NCBI GenBank assembly: GCA_014302835.1
Contig: CP060294.1
Coordinates: 434,001 to 498,000, forward strand
From: Pedobacter sp. PAMC26386
GTDB lineage: Bacteria; Bacteroidota; Bacteroidia; Sphingobacteriales; Sphingobacteriaceae
Length of the DNA stretch: 64,000 nt
Direction: 5' to 3'
Shown: in pieces, positions 17,248-25,283 of the stretch
Layout: each line of letters begins with the position of its first letter
Numbering within the stretch: the stretch's first letter is position 1
Position numbers and translations under genes: made by a program
Notes under the pieces: model-generated
The model's database searches: none
What the model was told of the DNA's origin: nothing
Seen by the model: only the letters and a program-made list of their open reading frames with translations

Positions 17248-18594
17248 TTAAAACACGCCTGTGTAATTAAATGGCGTGATTTGTTTCAATTCCTGCTTTA
17301 AATCTTCGTTAATCTGAAGACCGTCGATAAATTCGGCCATCGTATGTGCGGTGATTTTTTGATTGGTACGTGTCAGATCTTTCAAAGCTTCGTAAGGATT
17401 AGGATAAGCTTCTCTTCTTAATACCGTTTGTATCGCTTCTGCAACTACTGCCCAGTTATTTTCCAGGTCTGCAGCAATCATTTCATTATTTAATAAAAGT
17501 TTGTTCAACCCTTTTAAAGTAGAAGAAATAGAAATGATTGTATGGGCCATTGGTACGCCTACATTTCTCAGTACTGTAGAATCTGTTAAATCTCTTTGTA
17601 AACGTGAAATAGGTAATTTAGCGGCAAAGAATTCAAACAATGCATTTGCAACACCAGCATTACCTTCCGCATTTTCAAAATCAATAGGGTTTACTTTATG
17701 TGGCATGGCCGAAGAACCAACTTCTCCTTCTTTAATCTTTTGCTTGAAATAGTTTTTTGAAATATATGCCCAGATATCTCTGTCAAGATCAATAATAATA
17801 GTGTTAATCCTTTTTAATGCATCACATTGTGCGGCAAACTGATCGTAATGCTCAATTTGAGTAGTGTGTTGTGCACGATTTAAAGTTAGAATTGTATTGA
17901 CGAAATGGTTAGAGAAATCTACCCAGTTAATTTCAGGATAAGCGATATGATGTGCATTAAAGTTTCCTGTAGCACCACCAAATTTTGCACTATGGGGGAT
18001 GTTCTTCAGGTTATTCAATTGAATTTCCAATCGCTCTGCAAAAACTAAAAATTCTTTACCCAGTTTAGTTGGGGATGCAGGCTGACCATGTGTATGGGCT
18101 AATAAAGGAATATCTTTCCATTCATTAGCTAATTCCTGAAGTTTAACAATCAGTAACTGGATATTTGGATAATATTCTTCATCCAGTGCCAGCTTAAAAG
18201 TATAAGGAATTGCTGTATTATTGATATCCTGAGAGGTAAGTCCGAAATGGATGAACTCTTTAAAGTCTGTAAGGCCTAAATCATCAAATCTTTTTTTGAT
18301 AAAATATTCAACAGCTTTTACGTCGTGGTTAGTGATTTTTTCTGTTTCTTTTATTTCCTGAGCATGCTCATCACTGAATTGCTCAAATATATTGCGGAGT
18401 TTACTGTAATTATTTTTATCAAAATGGCTTAAACCTGTTAAACCAGTTTCACATAAAGCAATGAAATACTCGATTTCAACGTATACTCTATATTTAATTA
18501 AAGCCGATTCCGAAAAATATTTAGCTAGATTTTGAGTGGTATTTCTATAACGACCATCAACTGGTGATATAGCTTGTAAAGGAGATAAATTCAT
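17248..18594 (-). CDS. purB: Adenylosuccinate lyase
   Basis: Acts twice in purine synthesis: SAICAR to AICAR and adenylosuccinate to AMP. The 448-residue length is typical of the longer (E. coli-like) PurB. Motifs: SPVDGRYRN near the N-terminus, GLTSQDINNTA, AHTHGQPASPTKLGKE, and the fumarase/aspartase signature GSSAMPHKVNPIDFENAEG, with catalytic Ser in the flexible loop. It encodes the second purine enzyme in the window, not linked in operon with purM. Confidence 0.95.
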   Translation of the reverse strand: MNLSPLQAISPVDGRYRNTTQNLAKYFSESALIKYRVYVEIEYFIALCETGLTGLSHFDKNNYSKLRNIFEQFSDEHAQEIKETEKITNHDVKAVEYFIKKRFDDLGLTDFKEFIHFGLTSQDINNTAIPYTFKLALDEEYYPNIQLLIVKLQELANEWKDIPLLAHTHGQPASPTKLGKEFLVFAERLEIQLNNLKNIPHSAKFGGATGNFNAHHIAYPEINWVDFSNHFVNTILTLNRAQHTTQIEHYDQFAAQCDALKRINTIIIDLDRDIWAYISKNYFKQKIKEGEVGSSAMPHKVNPIDFENAEGNAGVANALFEFFAAKLPISRLQRDLTDSTVLRNVGVPMAHTIISISSTLKGLNKLLLNNEMIAADLENNWAVVAEAIQTVLRREAYPNPYEALKDLTRTNQKITAHTMAEFIDGLQINEDLKQELKQITPFNYTGVF

Positions 18595-18650
18595 GAATAG
18601 GAATATTTTTTCAAATGCAAAGGTAGCATTTTACTCAAACCTATGGGCAC

Positions 18651-18680
18651 AAAAAAAGGCTTTGGAGAACCAAAGCCTTT
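18651..18680 (-). terminator. Intrinsic terminator of the small lipoprotein gene
   Basis: AAAGGCTTTG/CAAAGCCTTT stem with a 6-base loop; seven A on the plus strand give the U-tract for the minus-strand transcript. Confidence 0.82.
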
Positions 18681-18698
18681 CTGTAGATTTTATCTAGC

Positions 18699-18920
18699 TT
18701 ATTTTTTAGCTTCAGAAACTGGTTTAACTTCAGTTGTAGTAACTTTAACTGCAGTATCTTTAACAGTTGAATCTTTAACTGTAGTATCAACGTTAGTAGT
18801 GATTGTTGAAGAATCAGTTGCTGCAGTATCAGTTGCACCAGCTTTTTTTTCTGAGTTACAAGCTGCTACTGATAAAGAGATTGCTAAAGCTAAAAAGCCA
18901 AATTTGAATAAGTTTTTCAT
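18699..18920 (-). CDS. Small Thr/Val-rich lipoprotein, unknown function
   Basis: 73-residue predicted lipoprotein. The signal peptide ends in a lipobox (LSVAAC, Cys at about 21). The mature part is low complexity, mainly Thr, Asp, Val, Lys and Ala, with repeated TTVKDSTVKDT-like units, so it is probably disordered in the periplasm or at the outer membrane. It is divergent from the ECF sigma gene at 19060, and the shared region carries a GGTAACCCA inverted repeat, so co-regulation with the sigma factor is possible. Confidence 0.72.
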   Translation of the reverse strand: MKNLFKFGFLALAISLSVAACNSEKKAGATDTAATDSSTITTNVDTTVKDSTVKDTAVKVTTTEVKPVSEAKK

Positions 18921-18978
18921 TTGAATTCTGTTTAAAATAATTAATTAATTTTACAGATTAATACCATAAAGATTAAAA

Positions 18979-19038
18979 GGTAACCCACTGTTTTAAAAAA
19001 ATATTTAAAATAAATTTTTTGTCTAATATTGGGTTACC
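18979..19038. promoter_or_regulatory. Widely spaced inverted repeat between lipoprotein and sigma genes
   Basis: GGTAACCCA at 18979-18987 and its exact complement TGGGTTACC at 19030-19038, 42 bases apart with an AT-rich centre. Each half reads GGTAACCCA toward one of the two divergent genes, as a -35 element or a looped operator would. Confidence 0.45.
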
Positions 19039-19059
19039 ATTCACGTATAAATGTATTAA

Positions 19060-19629
19060 TTGGTGAGTAACAAGTTAAGCGATTCAGTTCCAACAGATAG
19101 AGAGGTAGTTTTAGGGATACTAAATAACTCAGAAGATGCTCTTAATAAGCTATACGTCGGGTATTTTCCGATGATTTTGCAGTTTATTATTAATAATAAT
19201 GGTGATGAAGACGATGCAAAAGATGTCTATCAGGAAGCAATTATTATTTTATATAATAAAATTAAGAGCGGAGATTTTGAGTTAAGCAGCAAATTAAAGA
19301 CTTATATATATTCAGTTTGCAGACGTATTTGGTTAAAAAAGCTTGCACAGCAAAGCAAAAAAACAAATAATGTCGCTGATTTTGAAGACGTAGTGTCTGT
19401 TGAAGTAGACTTAGAATACCATGAAGAGAAGGATCTTCAGTTTGAGAAGATGGGGGCAGCATTAGAAAATCTCGGGGAACCTTGTAAAACTATTATTCAG
19501 GACTTTTATATAAACAATCTCTCCATGCAGGATATCTGTGAGAAATTTGGCTATACCAATACGGATAATGCCAAAACTCAGAAATATAAATGTCTGCAGA
19601 GGTTAAAGAAACTTTTTTTTCAATCTTAA
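19060..19629 (+). CDS. ECF-type RNA polymerase sigma factor
   Basis: 189-residue sigma-70 family factor. Region 2 covers about residues 20-90 (YFPMILQFIINNNGDEDDAKDVYQEA...KTYIYSVCRRIWLKKL); region 4 lies in the last ~60 residues (LGEPCKTIIQDFYINNLSMQ, then CEKFGYTNTDNAKTQKYKCLQRLKKLF). The start is non-ATG: TTG at 19060 or GTG at 19063, since an in-frame TAA lies at 19057. The next gene begins 7 bases later and has an anti-sigma-like N-terminus, suggesting a sigma/regulator pair that responds to an envelope signal. Confidence 0.88.
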   Translation: MVSNKLSDSVPTDREVVLGILNNSEDALNKLYVGYFPMILQFIINNNGDEDDAKDVYQEAIIILYNKIKSGDFELSSKLKTYIYSVCRRIWLKKLAQQSKKTNNVADFEDVVSVEVDLEYHEEKDLQFEKMGAALENLGEPCKTIIQDFYINNLSMQDICEKFGYTNTDNAKTQKYKCLQRLKKLFFQS

Positions 19630-19636
19630 ATACGGT

Positions 19637-20731
19637 ATGAGGAACGACATAGAATTAGATGCAATCATTGAAGATTACCTTCAGGGTAAACTTACGGCAG
19701 CAGAAGCGGAAGCTTTTGATAAACTGCGTGCCAATGATCCCGTAATTGATCATAAAGTAGTTGCACATAAAGTTTTTATGGACGCAATCAAACAATATGG
19801 TAAGGTCCTTTCTCTGAAAGAGCAGATGGACAGGGCGCATGCTGGGATAGATGTAGCTTCATTGAGCGAGCAGCTCAAACCGCATCCTTCGTTTATCGTT
19901 AATATGTGGCGCAAAAATAAGTCTGCTATGGCTATTGCTGCTTCATTTATCCTCTTAACGATATTCTCTATTTATTCTATACAGCATAATACCTTGCAAA
20001 ATGGCACTTATGAGGTGATGCGCAGAGAGATTACTAATATCAAGAACAATCAAAATAAACTGGTCAGGACAATTAACTCAAGCCCTAAAGTTGAAAAAGG
20101 ACATGTCAATGCTGCTAAGTTTGGTGGAACCGGATTTGCTTTAACTGCTAATGGTTACTTATGTACCAACTACCACGTGGTAAGAGATGCCGATTCGGTA
20201 TATGTGCAGAATAACAAAGGAGAATCTTTCAAGGTTAAGGTTGTTTATCGTGATCCACAATATGATATCGCTATCTTGAAAATTATTGATGAATCATTTA
20301 CACCACTTTCCGCTATTCCTTACAAACTGAAGAAAAACAGTATTGGAATGGGAGAGAACGTATATACCTTAGGTTATCCAAAGGATGATGCAGTTTTAGG
20401 TGAAGGTTATATCAGTTCAAAAACTGGTCATGTTGGTGATACTACACAATACCAGGTTTCTATTCCAATTAATCCAGGTAATAGCGGTGGCCCATTGTTA
20501 GATAACTATGGAAATATTATCGGTGTAATCACCGCTAAAGAAAACCAGGTAGATGGCGCAACCTTTGCCATTAAGTCTAAATATATTCTGGAGGCTTTAA
20601 GCGCAATCCCTCAGGATTCACTGGGTAAGAAAGTAGTTTTTGCTAAAAAGAATCCTTTACAAGGTTTAAACAGAACAAAACAAATAGACAGGATTGAAAA
20701 CTATGTTTATATGATCAAAGTATATAATTAA
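19637..20731 (+). CDS. Membrane-anchored trypsin-like serine protease with anti-sigma-like N-terminus
   Basis: 364 residues. Residues 1-90 form a soluble helical domain (ELDAIIEDYLQGKLTAAEAE) like the N-terminal part of Bacteroidota membrane anti-sigma proteins. One TM segment spans about 98-115. The periplasmic part is an S1C/HtrA-type protease with catalytic H180 (CTNYHVV), D210 (QYDIAIL) and S283 (PGNSGGPLL); no PDZ domain follows. Placed 7 bases after an ECF sigma gene, it is likely its partner. Inference: the cytosolic part binds the sigma factor while the outside protease senses or processes envelope proteins. Confidence 0.87.
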   Translation: MRNDIELDAIIEDYLQGKLTAAEAEAFDKLRANDPVIDHKVVAHKVFMDAIKQYGKVLSLKEQMDRAHAGIDVASLSEQLKPHPSFIVNMWRKNKSAMAIAASFILLTIFSIYSIQHNTLQNGTYEVMRREITNIKNNQNKLVRTINSSPKVEKGHVNAAKFGGTGFALTANGYLCTNYHVVRDADSVYVQNNKGESFKVKVVYRDPQYDIAILKIIDESFTPLSAIPYKLKKNSIGMGENVYTLGYPKDDAVLGEGYISSKTGHVGDTTQYQVSIPINPGNSGGPLLDNYGNIIGVITAKENQVDGATFAIKSKYILEALSAIPQDSLGKKVVFAKKNPLQGLNRTKQIDRIENYVYMIKVYN

Positions 20732-20749
20732 GCACGACGCTTTTTTTTT

Positions 20750-20782
20750 AAACCCCGAAACATAATGCTTGTTTCGGGGTTT
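20750..20782 (+). terminator. Intrinsic terminator after the protease gene
   Basis: AAACCCCGAAAC/GTTTCGGGGTTT stem of 12 bp, 9-base loop, followed by the T-rich CTTGTTTT. Confidence 0.8.
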
Positions 20783-20802
20783 CTTGTTTTAAAGCCAATG
20801 CT

Positions 20803-21720
20803 ATGGAATTTGGAAAAGTAGATTCAGAAAATGTTAAAACAATAGATTTTGCTTTACCAGAAGATGGGGAGCAAACGCTGAAGGTTCTAAATGGGGAATG
20901 TATTAGTAAACCTGATATTTTTATAGGATGTGCTAAATGGGGCAGAAAAGAGTGGGTTGGATTAATTTATCCGCCTAAAACCAAAGAAGCTGATTTCCTC
21001 GATCAGTACGCTAAACATTTTAACTCAATTGAGTTGAACGCGGCTTCCTATCGTATACCATCTGCAGATTTAATTCGGAAATGGAAGGAAAAAGCAGCAG
21101 ACAATGCTGTTGGAGACTTTCTTTTTTGTCCCAAATTTCCATCTACGGTTACCCATACCAAAAGACTTAAGGCAGCACAGCACGATACGGCAGAATTTAT
21201 CAACGCAGTTACTGGATTTGAGGAACATCTTGGCCCTTGTTTACTACAGTTAAGTGAAAGTTTTGGTGTGAAAAGTTTTGATGTATTGAAAGATTATCTG
21301 ATGTCACTGCCAAAAGACCTATCCGTTTTTGTTGAGTTAAGAAATGAACAATGGTTTAGTGACTCCGTAATCAGACAGGGGCTGATGGGATTATTGACAG
21401 AAACGCATAAAGGCATAGTAATCACAGATGTAAGCGGTAGAAGAGATGTTGTTCATATGGAGCTTACAGTGCCGGAAGTTTTTGTCAGGTTTGTCGGGAA
21501 TGGAAGCAAACATAAAGCAAGTGATTTTTCGCGTATTGAACAGTGGGCTGTCCGGCTTAAATTATGGCAGCAGAAAGGACTTCAAAAGATTTATTTTTTT
21601 CTGCATCAGCATGATGAGCTGGATACCCCTTTATTAGCTGCACATACTATAAAAGTGTTTAATGAGCAGTTAGGAGTCAATATTCCTGAGGTAACATTTC
21701 AACCTGCATTGTTTGGTTAA
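20803..21720 (+). CDS. DUF72 family protein
   Basis: 305-residue cytosolic protein of the DUF72/YecE family, a TIM-barrel of unknown biochemical role. Typical segments: IFIGCAKWGRKEWVGLIYPP, FNSIELNAASYRIPS, FCPKFPSTVTHTKRL, FVELRNEQWF and the C-terminal FFLHQHDELDTPLLA. A short N-terminal extension of ~35 residues precedes the barrel. No operon partner is obvious; the preceding terminator isolates it from the protease. Confidence 0.85.
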   Translation: MEFGKVDSENVKTIDFALPEDGEQTLKVLNGECISKPDIFIGCAKWGRKEWVGLIYPPKTKEADFLDQYAKHFNSIELNAASYRIPSADLIRKWKEKAADNAVGDFLFCPKFPSTVTHTKRLKAAQHDTAEFINAVTGFEEHLGPCLLQLSESFGVKSFDVLKDYLMSLPKDLSVFVELRNEQWFSDSVIRQGLMGLLTETHKGIVITDVSGRRDVVHMELTVPEVFVRFVGNGSKHKASDFSRIEQWAVRLKLWQQKGLQKIYFFLHQHDELDTPLLAAHTIKVFNEQLGVNIPEVTFQPALFG

Positions 21721-21827
21721 GATCATTAAACTCTTGAATGTTGGAGGTTGTTTAAATATCTACTATATTAGTAGTGTTTGTAATTAGGTATAATTGTTCG
21801 ATTTTAAATCAAAAAAATAATAAGATT

Positions 21828-22463
21828 ATGAGTATCAGAATAGGGGATATCGCTCCAAATTTTAAAGCTAAAACATCAATTGGTGATATCGATTTTTATG
21901 AATTTCTTGGTGATAGCTGGGGAGTGATTTTTTCACATCCGGCAGACTATACACCAGTCTGTACTACAGAACTTGGACGTACAGCTTCTTTAAAAGGGGA
22001 ATTTGAAAAAAGGGATGTTAAAGTTATCGCACTTAGCGTTGACTCTGTTGAATCTCACAAAGGCTGGATACAGGATATCAATGAAACACAAAATACCAAT
22101 GTAGAGTTCCCGATTATAGCAGACGAAGATAAAAAGATAGCAGATCTATATGATATGATTCACCCTAATGCTTCTGAAACATTGACAGTTCGTTCTTTAT
22201 TTGTGATTTCGCCAGATAAGAAAGTGAAATTAATGCTGACTTATCCAGCTTCGACCGGAAGAAACTTTACTGAGGTATTAAGAGTAATTGATTCTTTGCA
22301 ACTTACCGCTAAATATAGTGTTGCTACTCCGGCAGATTGGAAGGATGGTGATGATGTAGTGGTTATGAATAGTATTAAAACTGAAGATATTTCTGCTAAA
22401 TTCCCTAAGGGACACCGGGTTATCAAACCTTACTTAAGAACTACACCTCAACCTAATAAATAA
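21828..22463 (+). CDS. 1-Cys peroxiredoxin (Prx6 family)
   Basis: Thiol peroxidase reducing hydrogen peroxide and organic peroxides. I use the ATG at 21828 (211 residues); the frame from GTG 21774 adds a non-homologous N-terminus. The peroxidatic Cys is C45 in HPADYTPVCTTELG. No other Cys occurs, so this is a true 1-Cys enzyme needing an external thiol reductant. The long C-terminal arm (VATPADWKDGDDVVV...FPKGHRVIKPYLR) is typical of the Prx6 group. Confidence 0.93.
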   Translation: MSIRIGDIAPNFKAKTSIGDIDFYEFLGDSWGVIFSHPADYTPVCTTELGRTASLKGEFEKRDVKVIALSVDSVESHKGWIQDINETQNTNVEFPIIADEDKKIADLYDMIHPNASETLTVRSLFVISPDKKVKLMLTYPASTGRNFTEVLRVIDSLQLTAKYSVATPADWKDGDDVVVMNSIKTEDISAKFPKGHRVIKPYLRTTPQPNK

Positions 22464-22487
22464 TTTTTAAAACTAGAATATTTTCTT

Positions 22488-22495
22488 TAAATTTG
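22488..22495 (+). promoter_or_regulatory. Predicted -7 box of the cold-shock gene
   Basis: TAAATTTG matches TAnnTTTG; the ATG follows 47 bases later. No matching TTG is seen at the usual spacing. Confidence 0.3.
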
Positions 22496-22542
22496 ATATA
22501 AATGATAATATAAAGAAATATTAATTTTTATACCTACATATT

Positions 22543-22740
22543 ATGAGTGCCGGAAAAGTAAAATGGTTTAATACCCAGAAAGGTTATGGATTTATAATCT
22601 ATGAAGGGAATAAGGATATTTTTGTCCATTTCAAAGACGTTATAGGCGGCATTGAAAGTCTTCAGGAAAATGATAATGTTGAATTTGAGGTTACTGAAGG
22701 AAAAAAAGGTTTGCAAGCAGTAAACGTGAAAAAGGTATAG
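22543..22740 (+). CDS. Cold-shock domain protein (CspA family)
   Basis: 65-residue single cold-shock domain, an RNA/ssDNA-binding chaperone. RNP1 is KGYGFI (13-18) and RNP2 is DIFVHF (25-30); the start GKVKWFNTQKGYGF is canonical. It has its own predicted promoter and a very strong terminator, so it is probably a monocistronic, abundant message. Confidence 0.95.
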   Translation: MSAGKVKWFNTQKGYGFIIYEGNKDIFVHFKDVIGGIESLQENDNVEFEVTEGKKGLQAVNVKKV

Positions 22741-22757
22741 GTTTTTAGTCTTTCTGC

Positions 22758-22808
22758 TTAATGCAAAAGCCTCTCTGTTAAGAGAGGCTTTTGCATTAAT
22801 TTTGTTTA
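22758..22808 (+). terminator. Strong intrinsic terminator after the cold-shock gene
   Basis: A 19-bp perfect stem (22758-22776 with 22781-22799) closes a GTTA loop and is followed by TTTTGTTT. Confidence 0.88.
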
Positions 22809-22831
22809 TACATTAATAGGACAGTGTGCGT

Positions 22832-24013
22832 TTAATAATGCTGTATAATCGTACTTCTGATGATCATTTTACCTTCTGTACTGCTTTGCGTGAAAATCAT
22901 AAATTGAGTGTCATCAGCTTTAATATGATATTTGTCAACCAAGGTGGCAGCTTTGTCGGGATAATTCCGGACAATCACATTTCCAACCAGGTTTTTCTCT
23001 TTCTTAATTTTTGCTGCGGACAGAATTTCTTCAATCTTAAAGATTCTTCCTGGAAATTCAGGATGAATCACAGCAGAAGTATATAACTGTGTTTGGTGGT
23101 GAAACTTTTGCAGTTGATATCTTTCAGCGATCAGATTAAAAGCACCACTTTTTAAGAGTGCTACATCCGGTTCATATAAATACTGCCCTGGAGTAATGAT
23201 ACCCGTAATAGCTGTTGATCCTTCTTCGCCCATTACAAAACTAAATTGCTTCTGTACTGTATTTAAAGTCGTACAAATAATTTTAGTGGATGCTTCAAAA
23301 CCTTTTTCTATCACCCAAATCAATTCCTTACACTCGTTTTTGACACTGACAATGTGTATTTCAGCCACATGATTTAGTTCTTTTAAACCAGCACTCAAAT
23401 CTAATAATGGAGCCGTTTTAACCAGGATTTGGTTTGCTTTTGACAATAACATGCTGAGGTTTTCTACTACATTGGGTGTACAGTCCTTCAACATAAAAAC
23501 TTTTCCAGAGCTGCTTCTTCTTGCAGGATCGATATAAACGCAGTCAAACTCTTTTGTGGTGTTCTTTAAGAATTCAAGACCATCTCCACAAATAAACTGG
23601 ACGTTTTCTTCCTGAAGTAAAACACTGTTGTAGCTGGCAATCGCGGACAGTTCTTCGTTGATCTCGCAATGTATAACAGTCTGTGTATTTTTTGCAAAAT
23701 AAAAGCTATCTACTCCATATCCACCTGTAAGATCAATTAGCGTATTCCCTTTGACCAATCCAGCTTTATATGCCGCAGTAATTTCAGATGAACATTGTTC
23801 CACAGATAGCAAAGCGGGATAGTAAATCAGTTTCGTATTAAACCAGGTAGGCAATTTGCGTAAAGACTTTTTTCTGGAAGCGATTTGATTTGCCAGTTCT
23901 TTCCCCGTAATGCCAGGAAATGGGCTTTTCGCCATCGAAATTTTATGCACATCTGCATTTAAATTCGCATGGATATATTCCTGAACAGGCTGTTCTATAA
24001 GTTGCTTATTCAA
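22832..24013 (-). CDS. Class I SAM methyltransferase with THUMP-like C-terminal domain
   Basis: 393 residues, cytosolic. The central Rossmann fold shows TLIDLTGGYGVDSFYFA (SAM loop), VIHCEINEELSAIA (strand 2) and the catalytic-site region FDCVYIDPARR. The C-terminal part (about 270-393) resembles the THUMP-like domain seen in Bacteroidota proteins of this type. The DPAR motif and THUMP-like domain suggest an RNA substrate, but none is known to me. The start overlaps the aspartate kinase stop by 8 bases, so the pair is translationally coupled. Confidence 0.8.
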   Translation of the reverse strand: MNKQLIEQPVQEYIHANLNADVHKISMAKSPFPGITGKELANQIASRKKSLRKLPTWFNTKLIYYPALLSVEQCSSEITAAYKAGLVKGNTLIDLTGGYGVDSFYFAKNTQTVIHCEINEELSAIASYNSVLLQEENVQFICGDGLEFLKNTTKEFDCVYIDPARRSSSGKVFMLKDCTPNVVENLSMLLSKANQILVKTAPLLDLSAGLKELNHVAEIHIVSVKNECKELIWVIEKGFEASTKIICTTLNTVQKQFSFVMGEEGSTAITGIITPGQYLYEPDVALLKSGAFNLIAERYQLQKFHHQTQLYTSAVIHPEFPGRIFKIEEILSAAKIKKEKNLVGNVIVRNYPDKAATLVDKYHIKADDTQFMIFTQSSTEGKMIIRSTIIQHY

Positions 24014-25280
24014 TAGCTGATTTATCTTTCATTACAATCTGGCAGGTATGGCGGCTTTTTACTTCCAGTAAAATATCTTTATTAACAGTTACTCTATTAA
24101 TCGTGTCCTGGTTATAATAACGGATGGTTACCAGTTCTAAACCTTTGTTATACTTTACCTTATACAGGAAAGATAGATCCTTGATCAGGTTTTCTATTTT
24201 TTCCTCATCATGGTCCACACTTACAGAAAAGCTAAGTGCTGAATTCAGCATCGTATTTACCTTTACTTTGTGTTTATGGAACAAGCTGAAAATATCACTC
24301 AGATTTTCTTCAATGATAAAAGAAAAATCTTTGGGTAAGATAGAAATCAGCACCTGGTTTACCTTGAAAATAAATGAAGGTATAGGCAATGCGCTCTTGA
24401 TATCATTGATCACTGTCCCCTCACTTATTGGATGAAGGAATGATCTTACATACAACGGAATGTTTTTATTTTGCAGTGGTTTAATCGTTTTTGGATGGAT
24501 AACTGTAGCTCCATAATAGGTTAGCTCAATTGCATCATGGTAAGAAAGCTGGGGAATACGTTCGGTTTCGTCAAACCATTTCGGATCGGCATTTAGAACA
24601 CCAGGGACATCTTTCCAGATCGTTAACGAGATCGCATTCAGACAAGAACAGAAGATCGCAGCAGAATAATCAGAGCCTTCTCTTCCAAGTGTAGTCGTGA
24701 AATTCTCACTTGTGCTGCCAATAAATCCTTGTGTAACTACTATATTCTTTTCTAATAAAGGAACAAGGTTCCGCTGAATTTCCAGTTCCGTTTTATCCCA
24801 CTCTACCATGCCTTCACGGTAGGTGTTGTCCGTTTTGATGAAATTTCTTGCATCTGCCCATATTGCAGGTAAACCACTTTCATTCAGATAAGCAGCTACA
24901 ATTTTAGTAGATAGAACCTCACCAATAGAAACGATCTGATCATAAATGTAATCAGGTGCATCACTTGCTTCTTCTTCTAGTAGCCACTCAATTTCTACAA
25001 AAGTATTCGCAATATCATTGAATACAGGGTGATCATGATTACTGAAAAGATCATTTAAGATATTAAAATGATAAGCTTTGATTTCCTCTAATAACTCATG
25101 CGTATTGTTCTTTCCGGCTACGTATGCGTTAGAAAGTGTTTCTAGTTTATTAGTTATTTTACCCATCGCAGAAACTACGATCAATAAATTTTCTTTTTCA
25201 GCCTGCTGAATAATTGCAACAAGATTCTTTATTGCCTCTGCATTCACTACAGAAGCGCCCCCGAATTTAAATACCTGCAT
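24006..25280 (-). CDS. lysC: Aspartate kinase (monofunctional)
   Basis: First step of the aspartate family (Lys, Met, Thr, diaminopimelate). 424 residues. N-terminal kinase motifs: MQVFKFGGASV, FIGSTSENFTTTLGREGSDY, WKDVPGVLNADP and YYGATVIHPKTI. The C-terminal ~130 residues hold the ACT-type regulatory domains, so feedback control is likely. No homoserine dehydrogenase is fused. Bacteroidota carry several aspartate kinases, so the lysC symbol is by function only. metB at 43115 uses the same pathway downstream. Confidence 0.9.
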   Translation of the reverse strand: MQVFKFGGASVVNAEAIKNLVAIIQQAEKENLLIVVSAMGKITNKLETLSNAYVAGKNNTHELLEEIKAYHFNILNDLFSNHDHPVFNDIANTFVEIEWLLEEEASDAPDYIYDQIVSIGEVLSTKIVAAYLNESGLPAIWADARNFIKTDNTYREGMVEWDKTELEIQRNLVPLLEKNIVVTQGFIGSTSENFTTTLGREGSDYSAAIFCSCLNAISLTIWKDVPGVLNADPKWFDETERIPQLSYHDAIELTYYGATVIHPKTIKPLQNKNIPLYVRSFLHPISEGTVINDIKSALPIPSFIFKVNQVLISILPKDFSFIIEENLSDIFSLFHKHKVKVNTMLNSALSFSVSVDHDEEKIENLIKDLSFLYKVKYNKGLELVTIRYYNQDTINRVTVNKDILLEVKSRHTCQIVMKDKSAIE

Positions 25281-25283
25281 TTT

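Noticed and set aside
18641..18838. Leu/Gln-rich minus-strand ORF
   Set aside because: Other-frame reading of the small Thr/Val lipoprotein and its terminator; composition is an artefact.
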